From assembly GCA_032717465.1 (NCBI GenBank), contig CM064681.1, positions 9,466,832 through 9,530,831 of the forward strand: DNA of 64,000 nucleotides, read 5' to 3'. Origin of the DNA: Coenobita brevimanus. Its lineage: Eukaryota > Arthropoda > Malacostraca > Decapoda > Coenobitidae. Position numbers and translations under genes: made by a program. Under the pieces are notes generated by a model that did not search any database, had not been told where the DNA came from, and was given only the letters and a program-made list of their open reading frames with translations. Below are positions 23,068 through 34,104 of this stretch, one piece after another (positions within the stretch are counted from its first letter, which is position 1; each line of letters opens with the position of its first letter).

Positions 23068-23440
23068 GACTCGTCCACCTGGAATGAAACGCAGTGATTT
23101 TTATCAGGTAACTCAGGTAACATGACCAGCCTGACTCCTTCCTCCCTCTATAAATTTCCCTCTTTGTTTCCCTCTCTCTCATTACCTGTATTGTATGACA
23201 AGGTATATAGGACCGGTACGAGCTAGATTTTTTATTATGAACTCCACTTTCTGTGCAATTCTTACTGATATTGTAGATACTATTTCTTTTCTCTTTTTTT
23301 TTTTTATGCGGGGGGGAGGGAGCGGGGAAGATCCTGAAGTCTGGCATTCCAAGACCGTTCGAGGAAGAGACTTGAAACTTTCAGGAGTGAAGTATCTTGG
23401 TTGGAAGATTCTTGTGGCACTATTTTTTTCCTAGTACTAG
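23066..23440. other. Spacer with poly(T) and G-run
   Basis: Poly(T) at ~23293-23305 followed by ATGCGGGGGGGAGGGAGCGG. The poly(T)-ATGCG start recalls the SINE 3' end at 8623, but the rest does not match. Confidence 0.45.
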
Positions 23441-23790
23441 CGAAGACTAGCATCCTCTACGTTATTTTCTTTTTCAATTTTTGCTCTCCTGCGCAGCAAA
23501 AACTACTGAATCGACTGCTTTGCGTTCTAGTATATAGTCGTCAACAACCACCTGTGCACGTGGATATTGAGATCTAAAAACACTTTCCTAGATATTGAGG
23601 AAAGTCAAATTGGCCGCCTCATGCATTTAAGTGCTAAATCGGAAATTATTCGGCTGATTTTGACCAAACTTGGTGGAAATGTAGTGGGTCATGAGTGAAC
23701 AGGATCTGAACGACCCTGACCATGATCTCAAGGTCATAGATTAAAATTCGTAAAAATTTCTGAGTCATACGTCCCTTAATATCAGGTCTA
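23441..23790. repeat. Probable old interspersed repeat, unclassified
   Basis: Contains AAAAACTACTGAATCGACTG, CTAGTATATAGTCG, GCTGATTTTGACCAAACTTG and GACCATGATCTCAAGGTCAT. Phrases of this type are common in interspersed repeats of arthropods and molluscs. There is no second copy in the window, so the call rests on recall only. Confidence 0.35.
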
Positions 23791-23902
23791 TAGCGATAAC
23801 TAAAGTATTTTCATCTGGAATGGGGAGAGTTCTTTGAATGCTATTTCGGCAATTTGAGAATTCTAGTTACTCCTGTTTTCTTTTGGATATTCTTCTCACG
23901 TT

Positions 23903-24095
23903 TGGTGATGAAGAGGGACGCCGTCAGGTGGTGGCACGAACAGGGCTAGGTTGGGGAGTTGTCCGGTTATAAAAACGTTCCTCACATCCTTATCCCCCAG
24001 AAGAAAGACAGACTACAGCAGGAAGAAAACTCAGGCCTATAATCCACTGTTACTACTAGTCTCATAGTAATTACTACTACTACTACTACTACTAC

Positions 24096-24126
<31 letters not shown>

Positions 24127-24190
24127 TCTACTACTAATCATCATCATCATAATAATAATAAAAACAATGATAATAATAACAATAATACTT
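23903..24190 (+). mobile_element. GACGCCTTCACGTGG repeat, copy R3, with (ACT)n/(AAT)n tail
   Basis: GAGGGACGCCGTCAGGTGG, GCACGAACAGGGCTAGG, GGTTATAAAAACGTTCC, TCCTTATCCCCCAG, AGGCCTATAATCCACTG, then TACTACTAG and a compound (ACT)n(AAT)n array (24071-24126, decaying to ~24190). The trinucleotide tail agrees with copy R2. Confidence 0.75.
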
Positions 24191-24377
24191 TTCACGTGAT
24201 GACTTGGAGTTAAGCCTTCACTTCCATATCAACCTAGATATCGCTTCCATATGCACAGGACATACTACTCTACACTTCTCCACTTATCACTATCTTCACC
24301 TTTTTCGTCTATACACCGTTTTCCTGTCCCCAATATCATTGTCTTTTAATCTATAACTTAAGCTCTATGGCGATAAT

Positions 24378-24565
24378 CTACCTATCTATTGCCAGGCGCC
24401 TTAATCCCGTAAAGGATGGCCACAAACAAATCGCCTCCATGTCGCCCTGTCCCCCGCCATTTCATTGCCCTGTTCCCAGCTCACACCCCCCTCTCTCACA
24501 TACAGTACCTCTCCACTCCATCCCCCCCATCTCATCCTTGGCCTCCCTCTCCCTCTCCCCACTTT
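24378..24565 (-). mobile_element. 3' end of a LINE, copy L3
   Basis: Reverse strand ends GDMEAICLWP in one frame, equivalent to GDRATWRRFVCGHP of L1 in another, so frameshifts are present. CTGGCAATAGATAGGTAGAT follows, the same tail as L1. It covers about 185 bp and is more diverged than L1 and L4. Confidence 0.75.
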
Positions 24566-24619
24566 TGCCAAACTGTAACCAGAATCTGGTCTCTAGGGAA
24601 ACTCTGAACTAGGGTGTTT

Positions 24620-24960
24620 TTTTTAATGCCTTCACAGACATGACATAAGCGACTGAAACCAACATGAACCCATATAATAAACCAAAATAACCTAAAGTGA
24701 CAAAAAGAAAAAATACCAAGACTGCGGTGCCTGGATGTGAATATGAGTGATGTAAACTAGAACGATGATAATAACACAAAGTTGAACTAACTCGATATAA
24801 TAACACGAAGTTGACCTGAAGCGATATGGATGACCTGGAATGGACCTGAAGTTGCCAGAATGGTCCTGAATGAATATAATTAGACCTAAAGTGGGACAGC
24901 TAAACCTGAACAACTCTGGCAGGACCTGAACTAGGCTAATGAGACATGATTGGATGAACC
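24620..24960 (-). repeat. Degenerate AGGTCC / ACCTGAA repeat
   Basis: ACCTGAA or ACCTAAA recurs irregularly (about 24690, 24813, 24843, 24885, 24904 and 24924), with TGGACCTGAAGTTGCCAGAA resembling the reverse complement of 17560-17580. No constant period, probably an old tandem array. Confidence 0.5.
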
Positions 24961-25248
24961 CCTGAGCCTGGTTTCTTCGTGGCAATCACACGTTCGGGGC
25001 CAAGTGTGTCCGGGCCTTCAGGGTTAAAAATACTGAAAGGACTCACTTAATCTCTTTATTGACACATTATTATTAATTTTATTTTGGCCAACCTCCGACA
25101 AATCTCTTCCGTTTTGACGATTACCCACGCCCCCTCAGACGCAATCTGTTTATTTCTTCAGAGCCGTGACGTTGTTTCGTATTCTGTACGTGTCGTTACC
25201 AGACACTTACCTATAGTATGCATTTTTAAGAGAGAATTCGTAATGAAG

Positions 25249-25250
<2 letters not shown>
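24961..25250. other. Spacer, nothing recognised
   Basis: Normal-complexity DNA with no feature supported. Confidence 0.4.

Positions 25251-25300
<50 letters not shown>
25251..25300 (+). repeat. (CT)n microsatellite, ~25 units
   Basis: Perfect dinucleotide array. Confidence 0.97.
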
Positions 25301-25302
<2 letters not shown>

Positions 25303-25735
25303 ACCATCATCTCAAGAAGCTCCCGTTTCCTTCTCGGTATAATTCACAGTCTCAAAAATTGAAAATCCATAAGACCGTGGCTGATTACTATATTCTTTCT
25401 GCTCTGATTTGGCGTAAATTTTCGTACTTTTTCAGCTATTTTCACATAGCTCAATGACTGACAAAGACAACTGTACGGCGTAGCACTTCTTCGTGACACG
25501 CATCATAATCGAGTGTTACTGTGTTCTTACGACATAGCATTCACGATTGAGCGATGGCAAATTTTTTTTTTTGGCCAAGTTAATGTAAGCAAAAAAGTAT
25601 ACATAGTTCTATCACGACGCCTCTTTTCTGCTCTCCATTCCTCACCTGATTAAGCTAGCGCGCTCACCTTTTCTCGTTCAACCTCTTCTTCTTCTCTTAA
25701 TATTTACCTTGCTGGTTTGGTTTTTGGTGTCTCCC
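25301..25735. other. Spacer, nothing recognised
   Basis: Normal-complexity DNA with a poly(T) at ~25561-25572. Confidence 0.4.
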
Positions 25736-25912
25736 TCCCCCCTGTCTTTCTCTCCTGCTTCGATTTTCTCTCTTTTACACTTTTCGTGTCACGATTTTTA
25801 ATAAAGAATTTCCAGACACTCGCGTGATAGTTAGTCGTTCCCCGTCAGGCTTCCTTTTTTCTTCCACCTTTCTCATTTCATTCTTGAGTAAGCCCATTCC
25901 CTTGTCTCCTCC

Positions 25913-25961
<49 letters not shown>

Positions 25962-26420
25962 CTTCTTTCTTTCCCTGCTTTTTTCTTTTCTCTTTTTTTT
26001 TTTGGGGGGGAGGGGTATTAAGCTCACTCACCTGTCTCCTTTCCACTTGCTTCACTGTCTCCTTTCCCGCAGCTTCATTCGCTCTCATGTCTCTCTTGGG
26101 TAGGGAAGCGAGAGTGTTTTCATTCCCTCTCATTTTTTCCCATCTCATAAATCATTATATGTCACCCTCTTCTTTCTCTCTACCTTCCTCTTCTTCTTCT
26201 TCATCTACTTCCTCTTCACTATCCCTTCCCACCTTCTCCCCCTCCCTGGGTCTGTCTGTCTTTAACATGCAAAATTCTCACCCCTACCACTCCTTATTAT
26301 CCTTTCTTTTTTCTATGCACTGCTTGGTTTATGTATGGTCTGTGTCTTCTATTCTTTTTTCAACTCCACCCTATCTTCATCCCTCTCTCCATTTCACTCT
26401 CCTGTCACCAACTCACTTAC
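25736..26420 (+). repeat. Pyrimidine-rich tract with (CT)n(CA)n
   Basis: C/T-rich DNA with (CT)n at about 25914-25950 passing into (CA)n to ~25961, and a G8 run near 26004. Confidence 0.85.
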
Positions 26421-26426
26421 CATGCA

Positions 26427-26540
26427 CCTTCGCCACTCACTCACTTATCATTCACCTTCGCCACTCACTTATCATTCACCTTCGCCACTCACTTATCATT
26501 CACCTTCGTCACTCACTTACCTATCACTCACCTCAGTCAG
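26427..26540 (+). repeat. 24-bp minisatellite (CTTCGCCACTCACTTATCATT type)
   Basis: CTTCGCCACTCACTTATCA recurs with 24-bp spacing from about 26455, after a first 28-bp unit carrying an extra CTCA, and decays into CACTCACCT units. Confidence 0.85.
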
Positions 26541-26574
26541 TCACTTACTAACTATCACACCACCCACCTTAGTC

Positions 26575-26765
26575 ACCCACTCACATATCACATCATTCAC
26601 TTCAGTCACGCTCTCACATATCACATCACTCACGTCAGTCACGAATTCACATATCACATCACTCACTTCAGTCACGCACTCACATATCACATCACTCACG
26701 TCAGTCGCGAATTCACATATCACATCACTCATTTCAGTCACGCACATATCATGTCACTCATCTAT
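26575..26765 (+). repeat. 33-bp minisatellite with alternating A/B units
   Basis: ACATATCACATCA starts at 26583, 26616, 26649, 26682 and 26715, spacing exactly 33. Units alternate between TTCAGTCACGC and GTCAGTC(A/G)CGAATTC, giving a 66-bp higher-order unit. A multiple of three keeps one frame open as TYHITH-SH strings. It decays downstream into TCACATATCAC-like DNA to ~26930. Confidence 0.93.
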
Positions 26766-26934
26766 TATCATTCACAATATCAATCACATCACATATATCA
26801 CTAACATACCACAATCACATATCACATATATCACTCACATATCACGCATCATAACACTCCCACAGTTATCACACATCACGTTCCACACATCACATATCAT
26901 TCACATATTACACATCACATTTCACTCACATTCC

Positions 26935-27500
26935 CCCTTTCCCCTCTCTCTCTTAGACCCCATTTCAGACCTTTCTCTCCCCTTCTCCTTTCCCTTCCCT
27001 GCATCAGCTGGGTAAGGAGGGGGGGGGGTAAAGTGGAACAGTGGGCAGTGGGTCAGATAGTGGACGTGAGCACTGACCTCCCTTCCATTCCATTCTCTTC
27101 TCTCCCTCCCTCCTCCCTCCCCTGTCTGTTTCTTTTCTCCCCTCCCCCTCTCTTTCCCTCCTCCCTCCCCTGTCTGTTTCTCTTCTTCTCCCCATCTCTT
27201 TCCCTCCTCCCTTCCCCTGTCTGTTTCTCTTCTTTCCCTCTTTCTTTCCCTCCTGTCTCTCCCTATCTCTCTTCATTCCCTCTTGATTCCTCTTGGCTTC
27301 TTCTTTCTTCCCAACTGTGTTCCCTTTCTTTCACTCCTCCCTCCTTCCTAATCCCTACCTTCCTCTTCTCTCCTCTCTCTCTCTCCCTTGCCTTTTTTAT
27401 CTTCTCTTCCCTTCAATTTCTCTCTTTTTCTCACTTTTTACCTCTCTTTTCTTTCTCTCGTCTGCTTTTACTGATTTCTTTTTTCCTTTATTTCTCTTTA
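26935..27500 (+). repeat. Pyrimidine-rich tract with ~48-bp repeat
   Basis: C/T-rich DNA interrupted at ~27003-27080 by G-rich unique DNA (a G10 run). CTGTCTGTTTC recurs at about 27122, 27170 and 27217 within CCCTCCTCCCTCCC context, a ~48-bp period. Confidence 0.85.
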
Positions 27501-27742
27501 CAGAAAACAGAAAACCAACAAAGGGTTACTTTCCGACAGTCATCATCGTCACCACTGAATCACCAAGAACTGTATTATCATCGGCATAGAAGACTTTCTA
27601 ACGCCTGCCTCTCAGCGATTTGTTTTCCATATTACACACTTGCATTCCCTATATTATTATTTCTGGCACAGATTAGAAAGCCCGTTTCAGAGATTTATAT
27701 TTTCTTCTAATAGGAACAGCTGGTGCCAAGCCTATATATATA
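27501..27742. repeat. Spacer with reversed AAATCG second module
   Basis: CTTTCTAACGCC then TGCCTCTCAGCGATTTG at ~27590-27625 is the reverse complement of the second module (AATCGCTGAGAG, GGTGTTAG). The rest is unremarkable. Confidence 0.5.
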
Positions 27743-28015
27743 TTTTTTTTTCTGCAAGGAAGAAAGGACCAAAGGCTGAAAGAGAGCAAAATTGTCCCCT
27801 CAAATGAAATAGAGAATAAAATAGAACTAGGGTGATCTGTAACCACTTGAGTACTACTGCTTACCGTCAATACTGATTACATGCCGGGGTTCTCATCAAG
27901 GACAGGTGTGAGGGAATAAGCGAGGTGTTTTTATGAGATGTTATTGGGTCTCAGGTAAGATCTTTTAGGGTTGCAGAAATACAATCCAAATTCCCAAACT
28001 GTGCACGAGCCTACA
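27743..28015 (-). mobile_element. SINE-like repeat copy with shared body
   Basis: Poly(T) (27743-27751), then GCAAGGAAGAAAGGACCAAA like the 8623 copy, then from ~27840 ACCACTTGAGTACTAC, TGATTACATGCCGGGG, GTATTTT-like GTGTTTTTATGAGATG and AATCCAAATTCCCAAACTG, matching the body of the SINE at 19430-19600. No tRNA-like head is recognisable at the right end. It links the two SINE groups. Confidence 0.7.
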
Positions 28016-28389
28016 GGTAAATTCTTGTCGTTTCAATTAGGGTTCATTGTGGTAAAGAAGCTATATTCTCTCTCTCTCTCTCTCTCTCTGCCCAGGTCAC
28101 TCCTCTCCAATCGACCACATTCTTACCTTTGCATTCCTAATTTTTTCTCCCATTCCCTCTGTCATAACTCGCACTCACCCCACTCTCTTCTATCAACACA
28201 TCTTGCCATACTTTTCTTGAATATTGTTGGATTTGTTCTAGGGGATCGGTGGGACTTGGAAAAAAACAACTCAGCCTTAACATCTTCAGTCCGATGTCAA
28301 ATATTAGTTAATTCTTGTCACAGTCTTACGATTGTAGGTAACCCAGTAAATCATCTAAATCGTTTCCAACGCTGGGTGGCAACCATTTA
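28016..28389. other. Spacer with short (CT)n
   Basis: (CT)n at about 28069-28089. No gene recognised. Confidence 0.5.
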
Positions 28390-28620
28390 ACCAGATCATT
28401 GGGTAAAGTGGAACGTACTGTGGTTTCTCTGTTAAATGGGTGGAGACGCAAATACGAAATCCACCCAGGAACCAAACCATCATGCTTTTCCCCTCCCGGC
28501 GCCTCCCTACACAACATGGGTTCACTACACGGGTCAGACTTGCAGGGATGGTGGCTTGCGGTTGATGGGTCCCCTCGATCAGACAGACTGGAAGTGATCA
28601 ACAGCACCTAGGACCCTTTT
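28390..28620. other. Normal-complexity segment open on both strands
   Basis: A forward frame of 70 codons and a reverse frame of 93 codons overlap here. Composition is balanced, unlike the surroundings, but no domain is recognised and neither frame shows start or splice support. It could be an exon relic or part of an unknown repeat. Confidence 0.35.
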
Positions 28621-28794
28621 TTCTTGCCGTATTTCTTTTCTTTTTCTTGGCATCCCCACATATTTCTCAACTCAGGGAAACTTTCTCATCCAGGAAAGAA
28701 ACATTTAAAGATTTTTTTTAATTAGTTCATTACTGTTCAGGTTAATGCATTCACCTTAGGAACGGGTCGTACCTGAGACGTGAATTCGTATGTC

Positions 28795-29204
28795 TTTTTT
28801 TTTCCTTATCTGGTTTCCCGTATCTCCCCTTTCCCCTCCCCTTTCTCTCGACGCACGACCCTCCTCCTCCTCCTCCTCCCCGTTATCTCCGTTACCTAAA
28901 GCACCCCATTCATAAACTTCTCTCCTTCCCCTCCTCTTCCTCTTCTCCTTTTACAACTACCTTCGCGTTCTCTCATCATCACTGTACTCACGGATTTCCT
29001 TTACCTTACTCTGGTACTGTTCCCTCTCTTTCTTCTTACCTTCCACTCCTTCATTTTCACCTAATTATTTTCTCCCTTCTGTTCCTTCTCCTCTTCTTTC
29101 CCCTTTACAACTAAATTTCCATCCTATGATCACCTTTGCATCAATTTCCTTAACTTTATCTTGGTCTTGTTCCTGTTTTGGTCTTCCTTTCTTCTTCCAC
29201 TTCT
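28795..29204 (+). repeat. Pyrimidine-rich tract
   Basis: C/T-rich DNA with a (CCT)n run near 28860-28880. It lies just downstream (in minus-strand sense) of the repeat at 29205-29360. Confidence 0.75.
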
Positions 29205-29360
29205 TCCTTGTTTAGCTATCCACATCTTCAGCTTATAAAATGAGATAACAGTCATAGTCTTCTCCGTAACAAACAGCCTCGAAAAGATCACCTACAGTAG
29301 TATGTTGCTATTTGCTTTCCTTTGCACCTCTCTGTACGTTGCACTCCTTTGTACTCCTCT
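29205..29360 (-). mobile_element. GTACAAAGG stem-loop repeat, copy D
   Basis: On the minus strand: GAGTACAAAGGAGTGCAA, GCAAATAGCAAC, TTTTCGAGGCTGTTTG, GTTACGGAGAAGACTATG and TATAAGCTGAAG. The stem sides are CAAATAGC (29307-29314) and GCTGTTTG (29270-29277). It matches copy B (47622-47810) in order for over 110 bp. A purine-rich tract lies directly 5' on its own strand (29360-30490, seen here as pyrimidines). Confidence 0.75.
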
Positions 29361-30490
29361 AATTCCTTTCTTCCCTACCGCACTCCATCCACCCTCATAG
29401 TCATCCTAGCATTCCGTCTTGATGCTTTCTAATATTCTTTCTCAGTTTACTGTTTTTCCTGACTTCCTTCGTTTCTGTACTCCCGATCCCACCTCACCTT
29501 TCCCTTCCCATCGTGTCCAGTTCAGGTATTTTGCAGATTCCTCATTCAGATTCATTGGTCGCACATATTTACAGATTTTTTTTCTTCTTTCTCCCCTCAT
29601 CACTTCATTTATCATCCCCAAGTCCCTTCATCTTCCTTCCTCCTCCTTCGATTTACTGTTTTTTTCCTCCATCCTTTCCTCTTCTCCTCGATTCTTCCTT
29701 TCACCATTACTTCCTTCTTCCTTTCTTCCCATATTCCTCCACCTTCCTGTCAATTCTCCCCTTCTTCCTCTGTCCCTTCTCTTTCTCCCTGCCTTGACGC
29801 TTTCGTTAATCGCTTTTTTCTCTGCCTCCGTTCCTACATTTTTCTCCCTACCTTTCCCTTCCCCTACCTCCCCACTTTCTCCTTCTCCCCCTTTCTCCCC
29901 TTTCATCCACTCTTTCCTTCCTCCCTTGTTTTACTCCTTCCCTCTTTATTTTCTTCTTTCTCCCTTTCTTCACCTCATCCATTTATCTCTGTTCTCTTTC
30001 GCTGTTCTTTCCTTCCCTTTCCAATTACCTCCCTTCTCTTTTTCTTCACTCTTTTCCTCCCTACGCCCCCATTCCATTCACCCCCCCTCTTTTGCCACTC
30101 ATTTTTCATCACTCCTTTGGGCCTCTTCACCCTTCCCTCTCTATCACTCACTCCCTTCATCCATCCTCAATTTCCTTTACCCCCCCACTCCAATTTTCAC
30201 CTCTCTTTTCTACCACTTCTCTTTTATTCCCTTTTCCCTACTCCCTCATTCCACTTTCCTACTCATTCTCCCCATCCTCCCTTACTCCTTTCCTGTTCTT
30301 CCATTTCATACACCCATCTCACTGCTCCCCACTTTCCTACAGACTCCCTCATTCCAGTTCACCCTCCGTTCCTCTCCCTTCCCCCATTCCTCTCTCCCTT
30401 CCCCTCCTCTCCTCTCCTCTTTCCATTTCCCCCTTCTCCCTCCCCTCCTTCCATTCCTCTCCCCCCCATCCCCACCCCCATTCGCTCACC
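29361..30490 (+). repeat. Long pyrimidine-rich tract
   Basis: More than 1.1 kb of C/T-rich DNA with TTCC and CTCCC motifs. A 387-codon forward frame starting at 29419 is Ser/Phe/Leu/Pro-rich and not a convincing protein. Confidence 0.85.
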
Positions 30491-30900
30491 ACCGCGCCTC
30501 ACGACTTAGAAAGTATCTGAGCGAGAACACGTCACCGGCGCCTGCCCGTTCACCCCCACACCCAGCAAGTCCAACACGATGAAAAAACTGGTCGTAGGGG
30601 GATGGACAAGAGGGGAGGAGAGGGGAGAGGGGGCGGGCAAGGCGGGGAGGGGAGGGGGAAAGAAGGCAGGGAGGAAAGACAGAAGAGGGCAGTGGAGAAG
30701 GTGGAAGAAAAGTGAGAGGGGAAGAGGAATGGAAGGAAGGAAGGAAGGGAAGTGAGAGTAGAAGAGGAGAAAGTGGAAGGAACGCGAGAAGGGAAGAGGA
30801 AAACAAGGAAGAAAATTGGGATGGGAAAAGGAGAGGGAAGACGGAAAATGAGGAGAGGGGGAAGGAAGAAGGAGGAAGGAAGAACACTGAAATGAACTAT
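30491..30900. repeat. Flip from pyrimidine-rich to purine-rich strand
   Basis: After a ~100-bp GC-rich junction (CCGCGCCTCACGACTTAG to GATGAAAAAACTGG), composition flips to GGGGAGAGG/GGAAGG purines from ~30600 to ~30890. The two sides could pair imperfectly around the junction. Confidence 0.8.
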
Positions 30901-31254
30901 GACAGGCCGAGTTGGTTCACACGAGGAAGGTGCCATGACTAAAGAGAATCGAGTGAGACTAACTGCGTGAATGGGAAAGCAAAACAAAATTGAAAGTTCC
31001 CCCGCACATCAAACCCTACACCCAAAACTGGTGGGAAAAGTAAAATGAAGCACTATTTAGTAGGTCTCTGGAATAACTAACATGAAAATTTTATAGGAAA
31101 GGGAGAAGGGGAAAATATAGAGTAAGAACTAAAGGGAAGATAAAAGATGTCGTTTGGTGTCTGAATTAATGTGTTTACTGAAGAATTTCGTAATCTCATT
31201 TTCGATAGACTATGCATCCACTATTGACGTCAAGAGGCCAGGAAAGGAAAGAAA
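30901..31254. other. Spacer, nothing recognised
   Basis: AT-rich unique DNA. Confidence 0.45.
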
Positions 31255-31400
31255 AAAGTTTTAATCCTTTCAGAGGCAAAACCTAATCTGTGTTTTATTC
31301 TTGAGTCCTTCAGATTGTTTTATTTGACGTGAATGTTCTAACTTGAGTGATTAGACACAGAGTTCCTTCTCCCCTTCAGTAGATATCTCTCCTAAGTTAA
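31255..31400. repeat. AACCCTTT-family relic
   Basis: TTTTAATCCTTTCAGAGGC at ~31258 and CAGATTGTTTTATTTGACG at ~31311 recall the family's first module. Strongly decayed. Confidence 0.4.
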
Positions 31401-31419
31401 ATATGTATATCAGGAGGCA

Positions 31420-32150
31420 GAATTGGGAAACTATAAAGAGACGTCATTGTAAAGAAAAAGCCACTTATTGAGCGTGGGGAAAGAAAAATGGAGGAGGGAA
31501 AGGTGTGAAGAGTGGGTAGGAGAAGAGGAAGAAATCGGTGAGGAGAGGTAAGACGAAGGAAAAGATGCCAACAGGAGGAAGGGAGGAAAGAGAACGATGT
31601 AGGAAAGGTGGGGATAACTAGGGAGAAATTATATGAGGACATGAAAACAGGACAAGGAATACAGAAAGAAGGAAGTAGGGAAAAAAAGATGATGGAAAGG
31701 AACAGGGGAGAAAAGGAGCAGAATGAGAGGTTAAAATGAGAGGAAACCAAAATGAATGGATCCAGTTAAATTGCAAAGGGAAAGGAGATTAGCAGAGGGA
31801 CTGATACAAGGGGAAGGTGAGAGGGAAAAAGGAAAGAGGGAGGGGGGGAAGATAACGTGGAATGTTGACGCACATGATCGAAAGAGAGGAAAGACACAGT
31901 GAAGGTTAAAGTGGGGGACGGAAGGGAAAAAGTTAAAGGAAGAAAAATGGGTTATGAGTGTAGGGGGAAGAATGGAGAAAGGGGGGAAAAGAAAGGGACG
32001 GAAAGAGGAGGGGAAGAAGGAAACCAAAACAAGAAGAGGGGAAAATATATATTGGGAGACTGGACGATATGCTAATGGAGGACACAGGGGAAACAAGGGG
32101 AAGAGAGGTGGGAATTGGAGAAAGGGGGAGAATGACACTGATTGAATGAA
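31420..32150 (+). repeat. Purine-rich low-complexity tract
   Basis: A/G-rich DNA with GGAAG and GGGGAAA motifs. Reverse frames of 117 and 135 codons follow from stop depletion. Confidence 0.85.
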
Positions 32151-32279
32151 GCGTGGGTCAACGGGAATCCATCGACAATTACGCTGACATACTAAAGACG
32201 AGAAACCAGCAGCGTGATTACGGACAGGTGAGACTATACTAGATCAATCAAACACTAACTTGAATAGCTCAGACGCTCA
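32151..32279. other. Spacer, nothing recognised
   Basis: Unique DNA. Confidence 0.4.
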
Positions 32280-32520
32280 TTCTATCACGCAAATAGGAAT
32301 ACCCACACGAACACACAGACAGATTAGGCACACACACAGACAGATCAGGCATTTATATAGTCAAGTCAGAGACGCACATAGATTAGACACTCACAGACAG
32401 AGGTAGACACACTGACAGACAGATCAGTACACTCACACACAGATCTGACACTTACACAGGGAAGTCAGATGCTTACACCGAGCTGACACCCACATAGACA
32501 GATCAGACACTCAAAAATTA
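32280..32520 (+). repeat. Degenerate ACAGACAGATCAGACAC minisatellite
   Basis: CAGACAGATYAG followed by a CAC or CTCACA block recurs around 32317, 32338, 32414 and 32488, with decayed units between (GTCAAGTCAGA, GGGAAGTCAGATGC). Spacing is irregular, about 20-30 bp. Confidence 0.75.
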
Positions 32521-32790
32521 CTCGCAATAAAAATAAGAACACCTTGGAAAATTACTTAACTCCTTAATTTCAATGACGATTTTCTTATATATTTTTGCCA
32601 ATAAAGAGGACATTATGCAGGTAAGGAAAGTAAATCCTCCTCGTCCAGTACTGAGGAAGGCTATATTTAACCTCCCCATCTTAAAAAGTTTCTCGTAAGC
32701 TGAAAAAAGTCGCCTGAAGTTACGAAGAAAAAAGTAATCGTACTGAAAGGGTACCAGCTACTTTCTCTCAGTCTCTGTCTGTCTGTCTGC

Positions 32791-32826
<36 letters not shown>

Positions 32827-32870
32827 GTGGGGGGAGGGGGAACACTCATGTCATACACAAGAAATGGCAG
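32521..32870. repeat. Spacer with AAATCG-like relic and (CT)n
   Basis: GCTGAAAAAAGTCGCCTGAAG at ~32698, trimmed to its core AAAGTCGCCTG, and ACTGAAAGGGT at ~32741 resemble the dispersed family. (TCTG)n and (CT)n occupy ~32776-32826. Confidence 0.5.
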
Positions 32871-33190
32871 AAATACAGGTCAGTGTAGGCTAAATCAGAA
32901 AGGGGTAGGTTAGATCCGATTAGATCAAGTGAAAGTAGGTTAAATTATGATTACGATAACTTAGGTTTGGACAAGCTAAATTTCTCTACGCTAGGTCTCA
33001 ATAGGCTTCCAGAGATAGTTTAGGCTAGGTTAGGTTTAGGCTGAGATTAGGCTATGGTGACTAAGATTAGATGCAGGAGTATATGAAGCAATGCTGGACA
33101 AAGTTAGCTCTGTTAGGTGAGCGTAGGTAAAGTCAGATTAAACTAGGACAGACTACACTAGACTTAGCATGATTAGGTTCGGCTAGGTTA
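32871..33190 (+). repeat. TTAGGTT-rich degenerate repeat
   Basis: TAGGTTA, TAGGCTA and related words occur over about 300 bp (for example GGTAGGTTAGATCCG, TTAGGCTAGGTTAGGTTTAG near 33018, ATTAGGTTCGGCTAGG near 33172). Spacing is irregular. The vocabulary matches the arms of the foldback at 44541-44912. Confidence 0.65.
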
Positions 33191-33383
33191 AGGCGGACTA
33201 GCTTCCACGTGCAATAATCCTGCCTAATACGTGGAATAGCACAGTCGACAGAGGAATATGGATGCTGAAGCCCGGAAAGACTCGGGATGCAGGTCAGGCA
33301 GGAAGGGCTGTATTTGGCTGCCTGGCTGGTGGGGCTGAGAAGGCTCTTACAAAATGCTGCACTCACACACGCACAGGCTGTAT

Positions 33384-33385
<2 letters not shown>
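33191..33385. other. Spacer, nothing recognised
   Basis: Balanced-composition DNA with no family match. Confidence 0.4.

Positions 33386-34104
<719 letters not shown>

Noticed and set aside
26427..26765. CRISPR-like array
   Set aside because: Units are contiguous tandem repeats without unique spacers, and the context is eukaryotic.
28390..28620. Small gene on either strand
   Set aside because: Both overlapping frames are short and unrecognised. Kept only as an unclassified normal-complexity segment.
29419..30582. Forward open frame of 387 codons
   Set aside because: Same compositional artefact of a pyrimidine-rich strand. It runs through the GC-rich junction into the purine side without any recognisable domain.
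32871..33190. Interstitial arthropod telomere repeat (TTAGG)n
   Set aside because: The words are TTAGGTT or TAGGCTA at irregular spacing, not a pentamer array.
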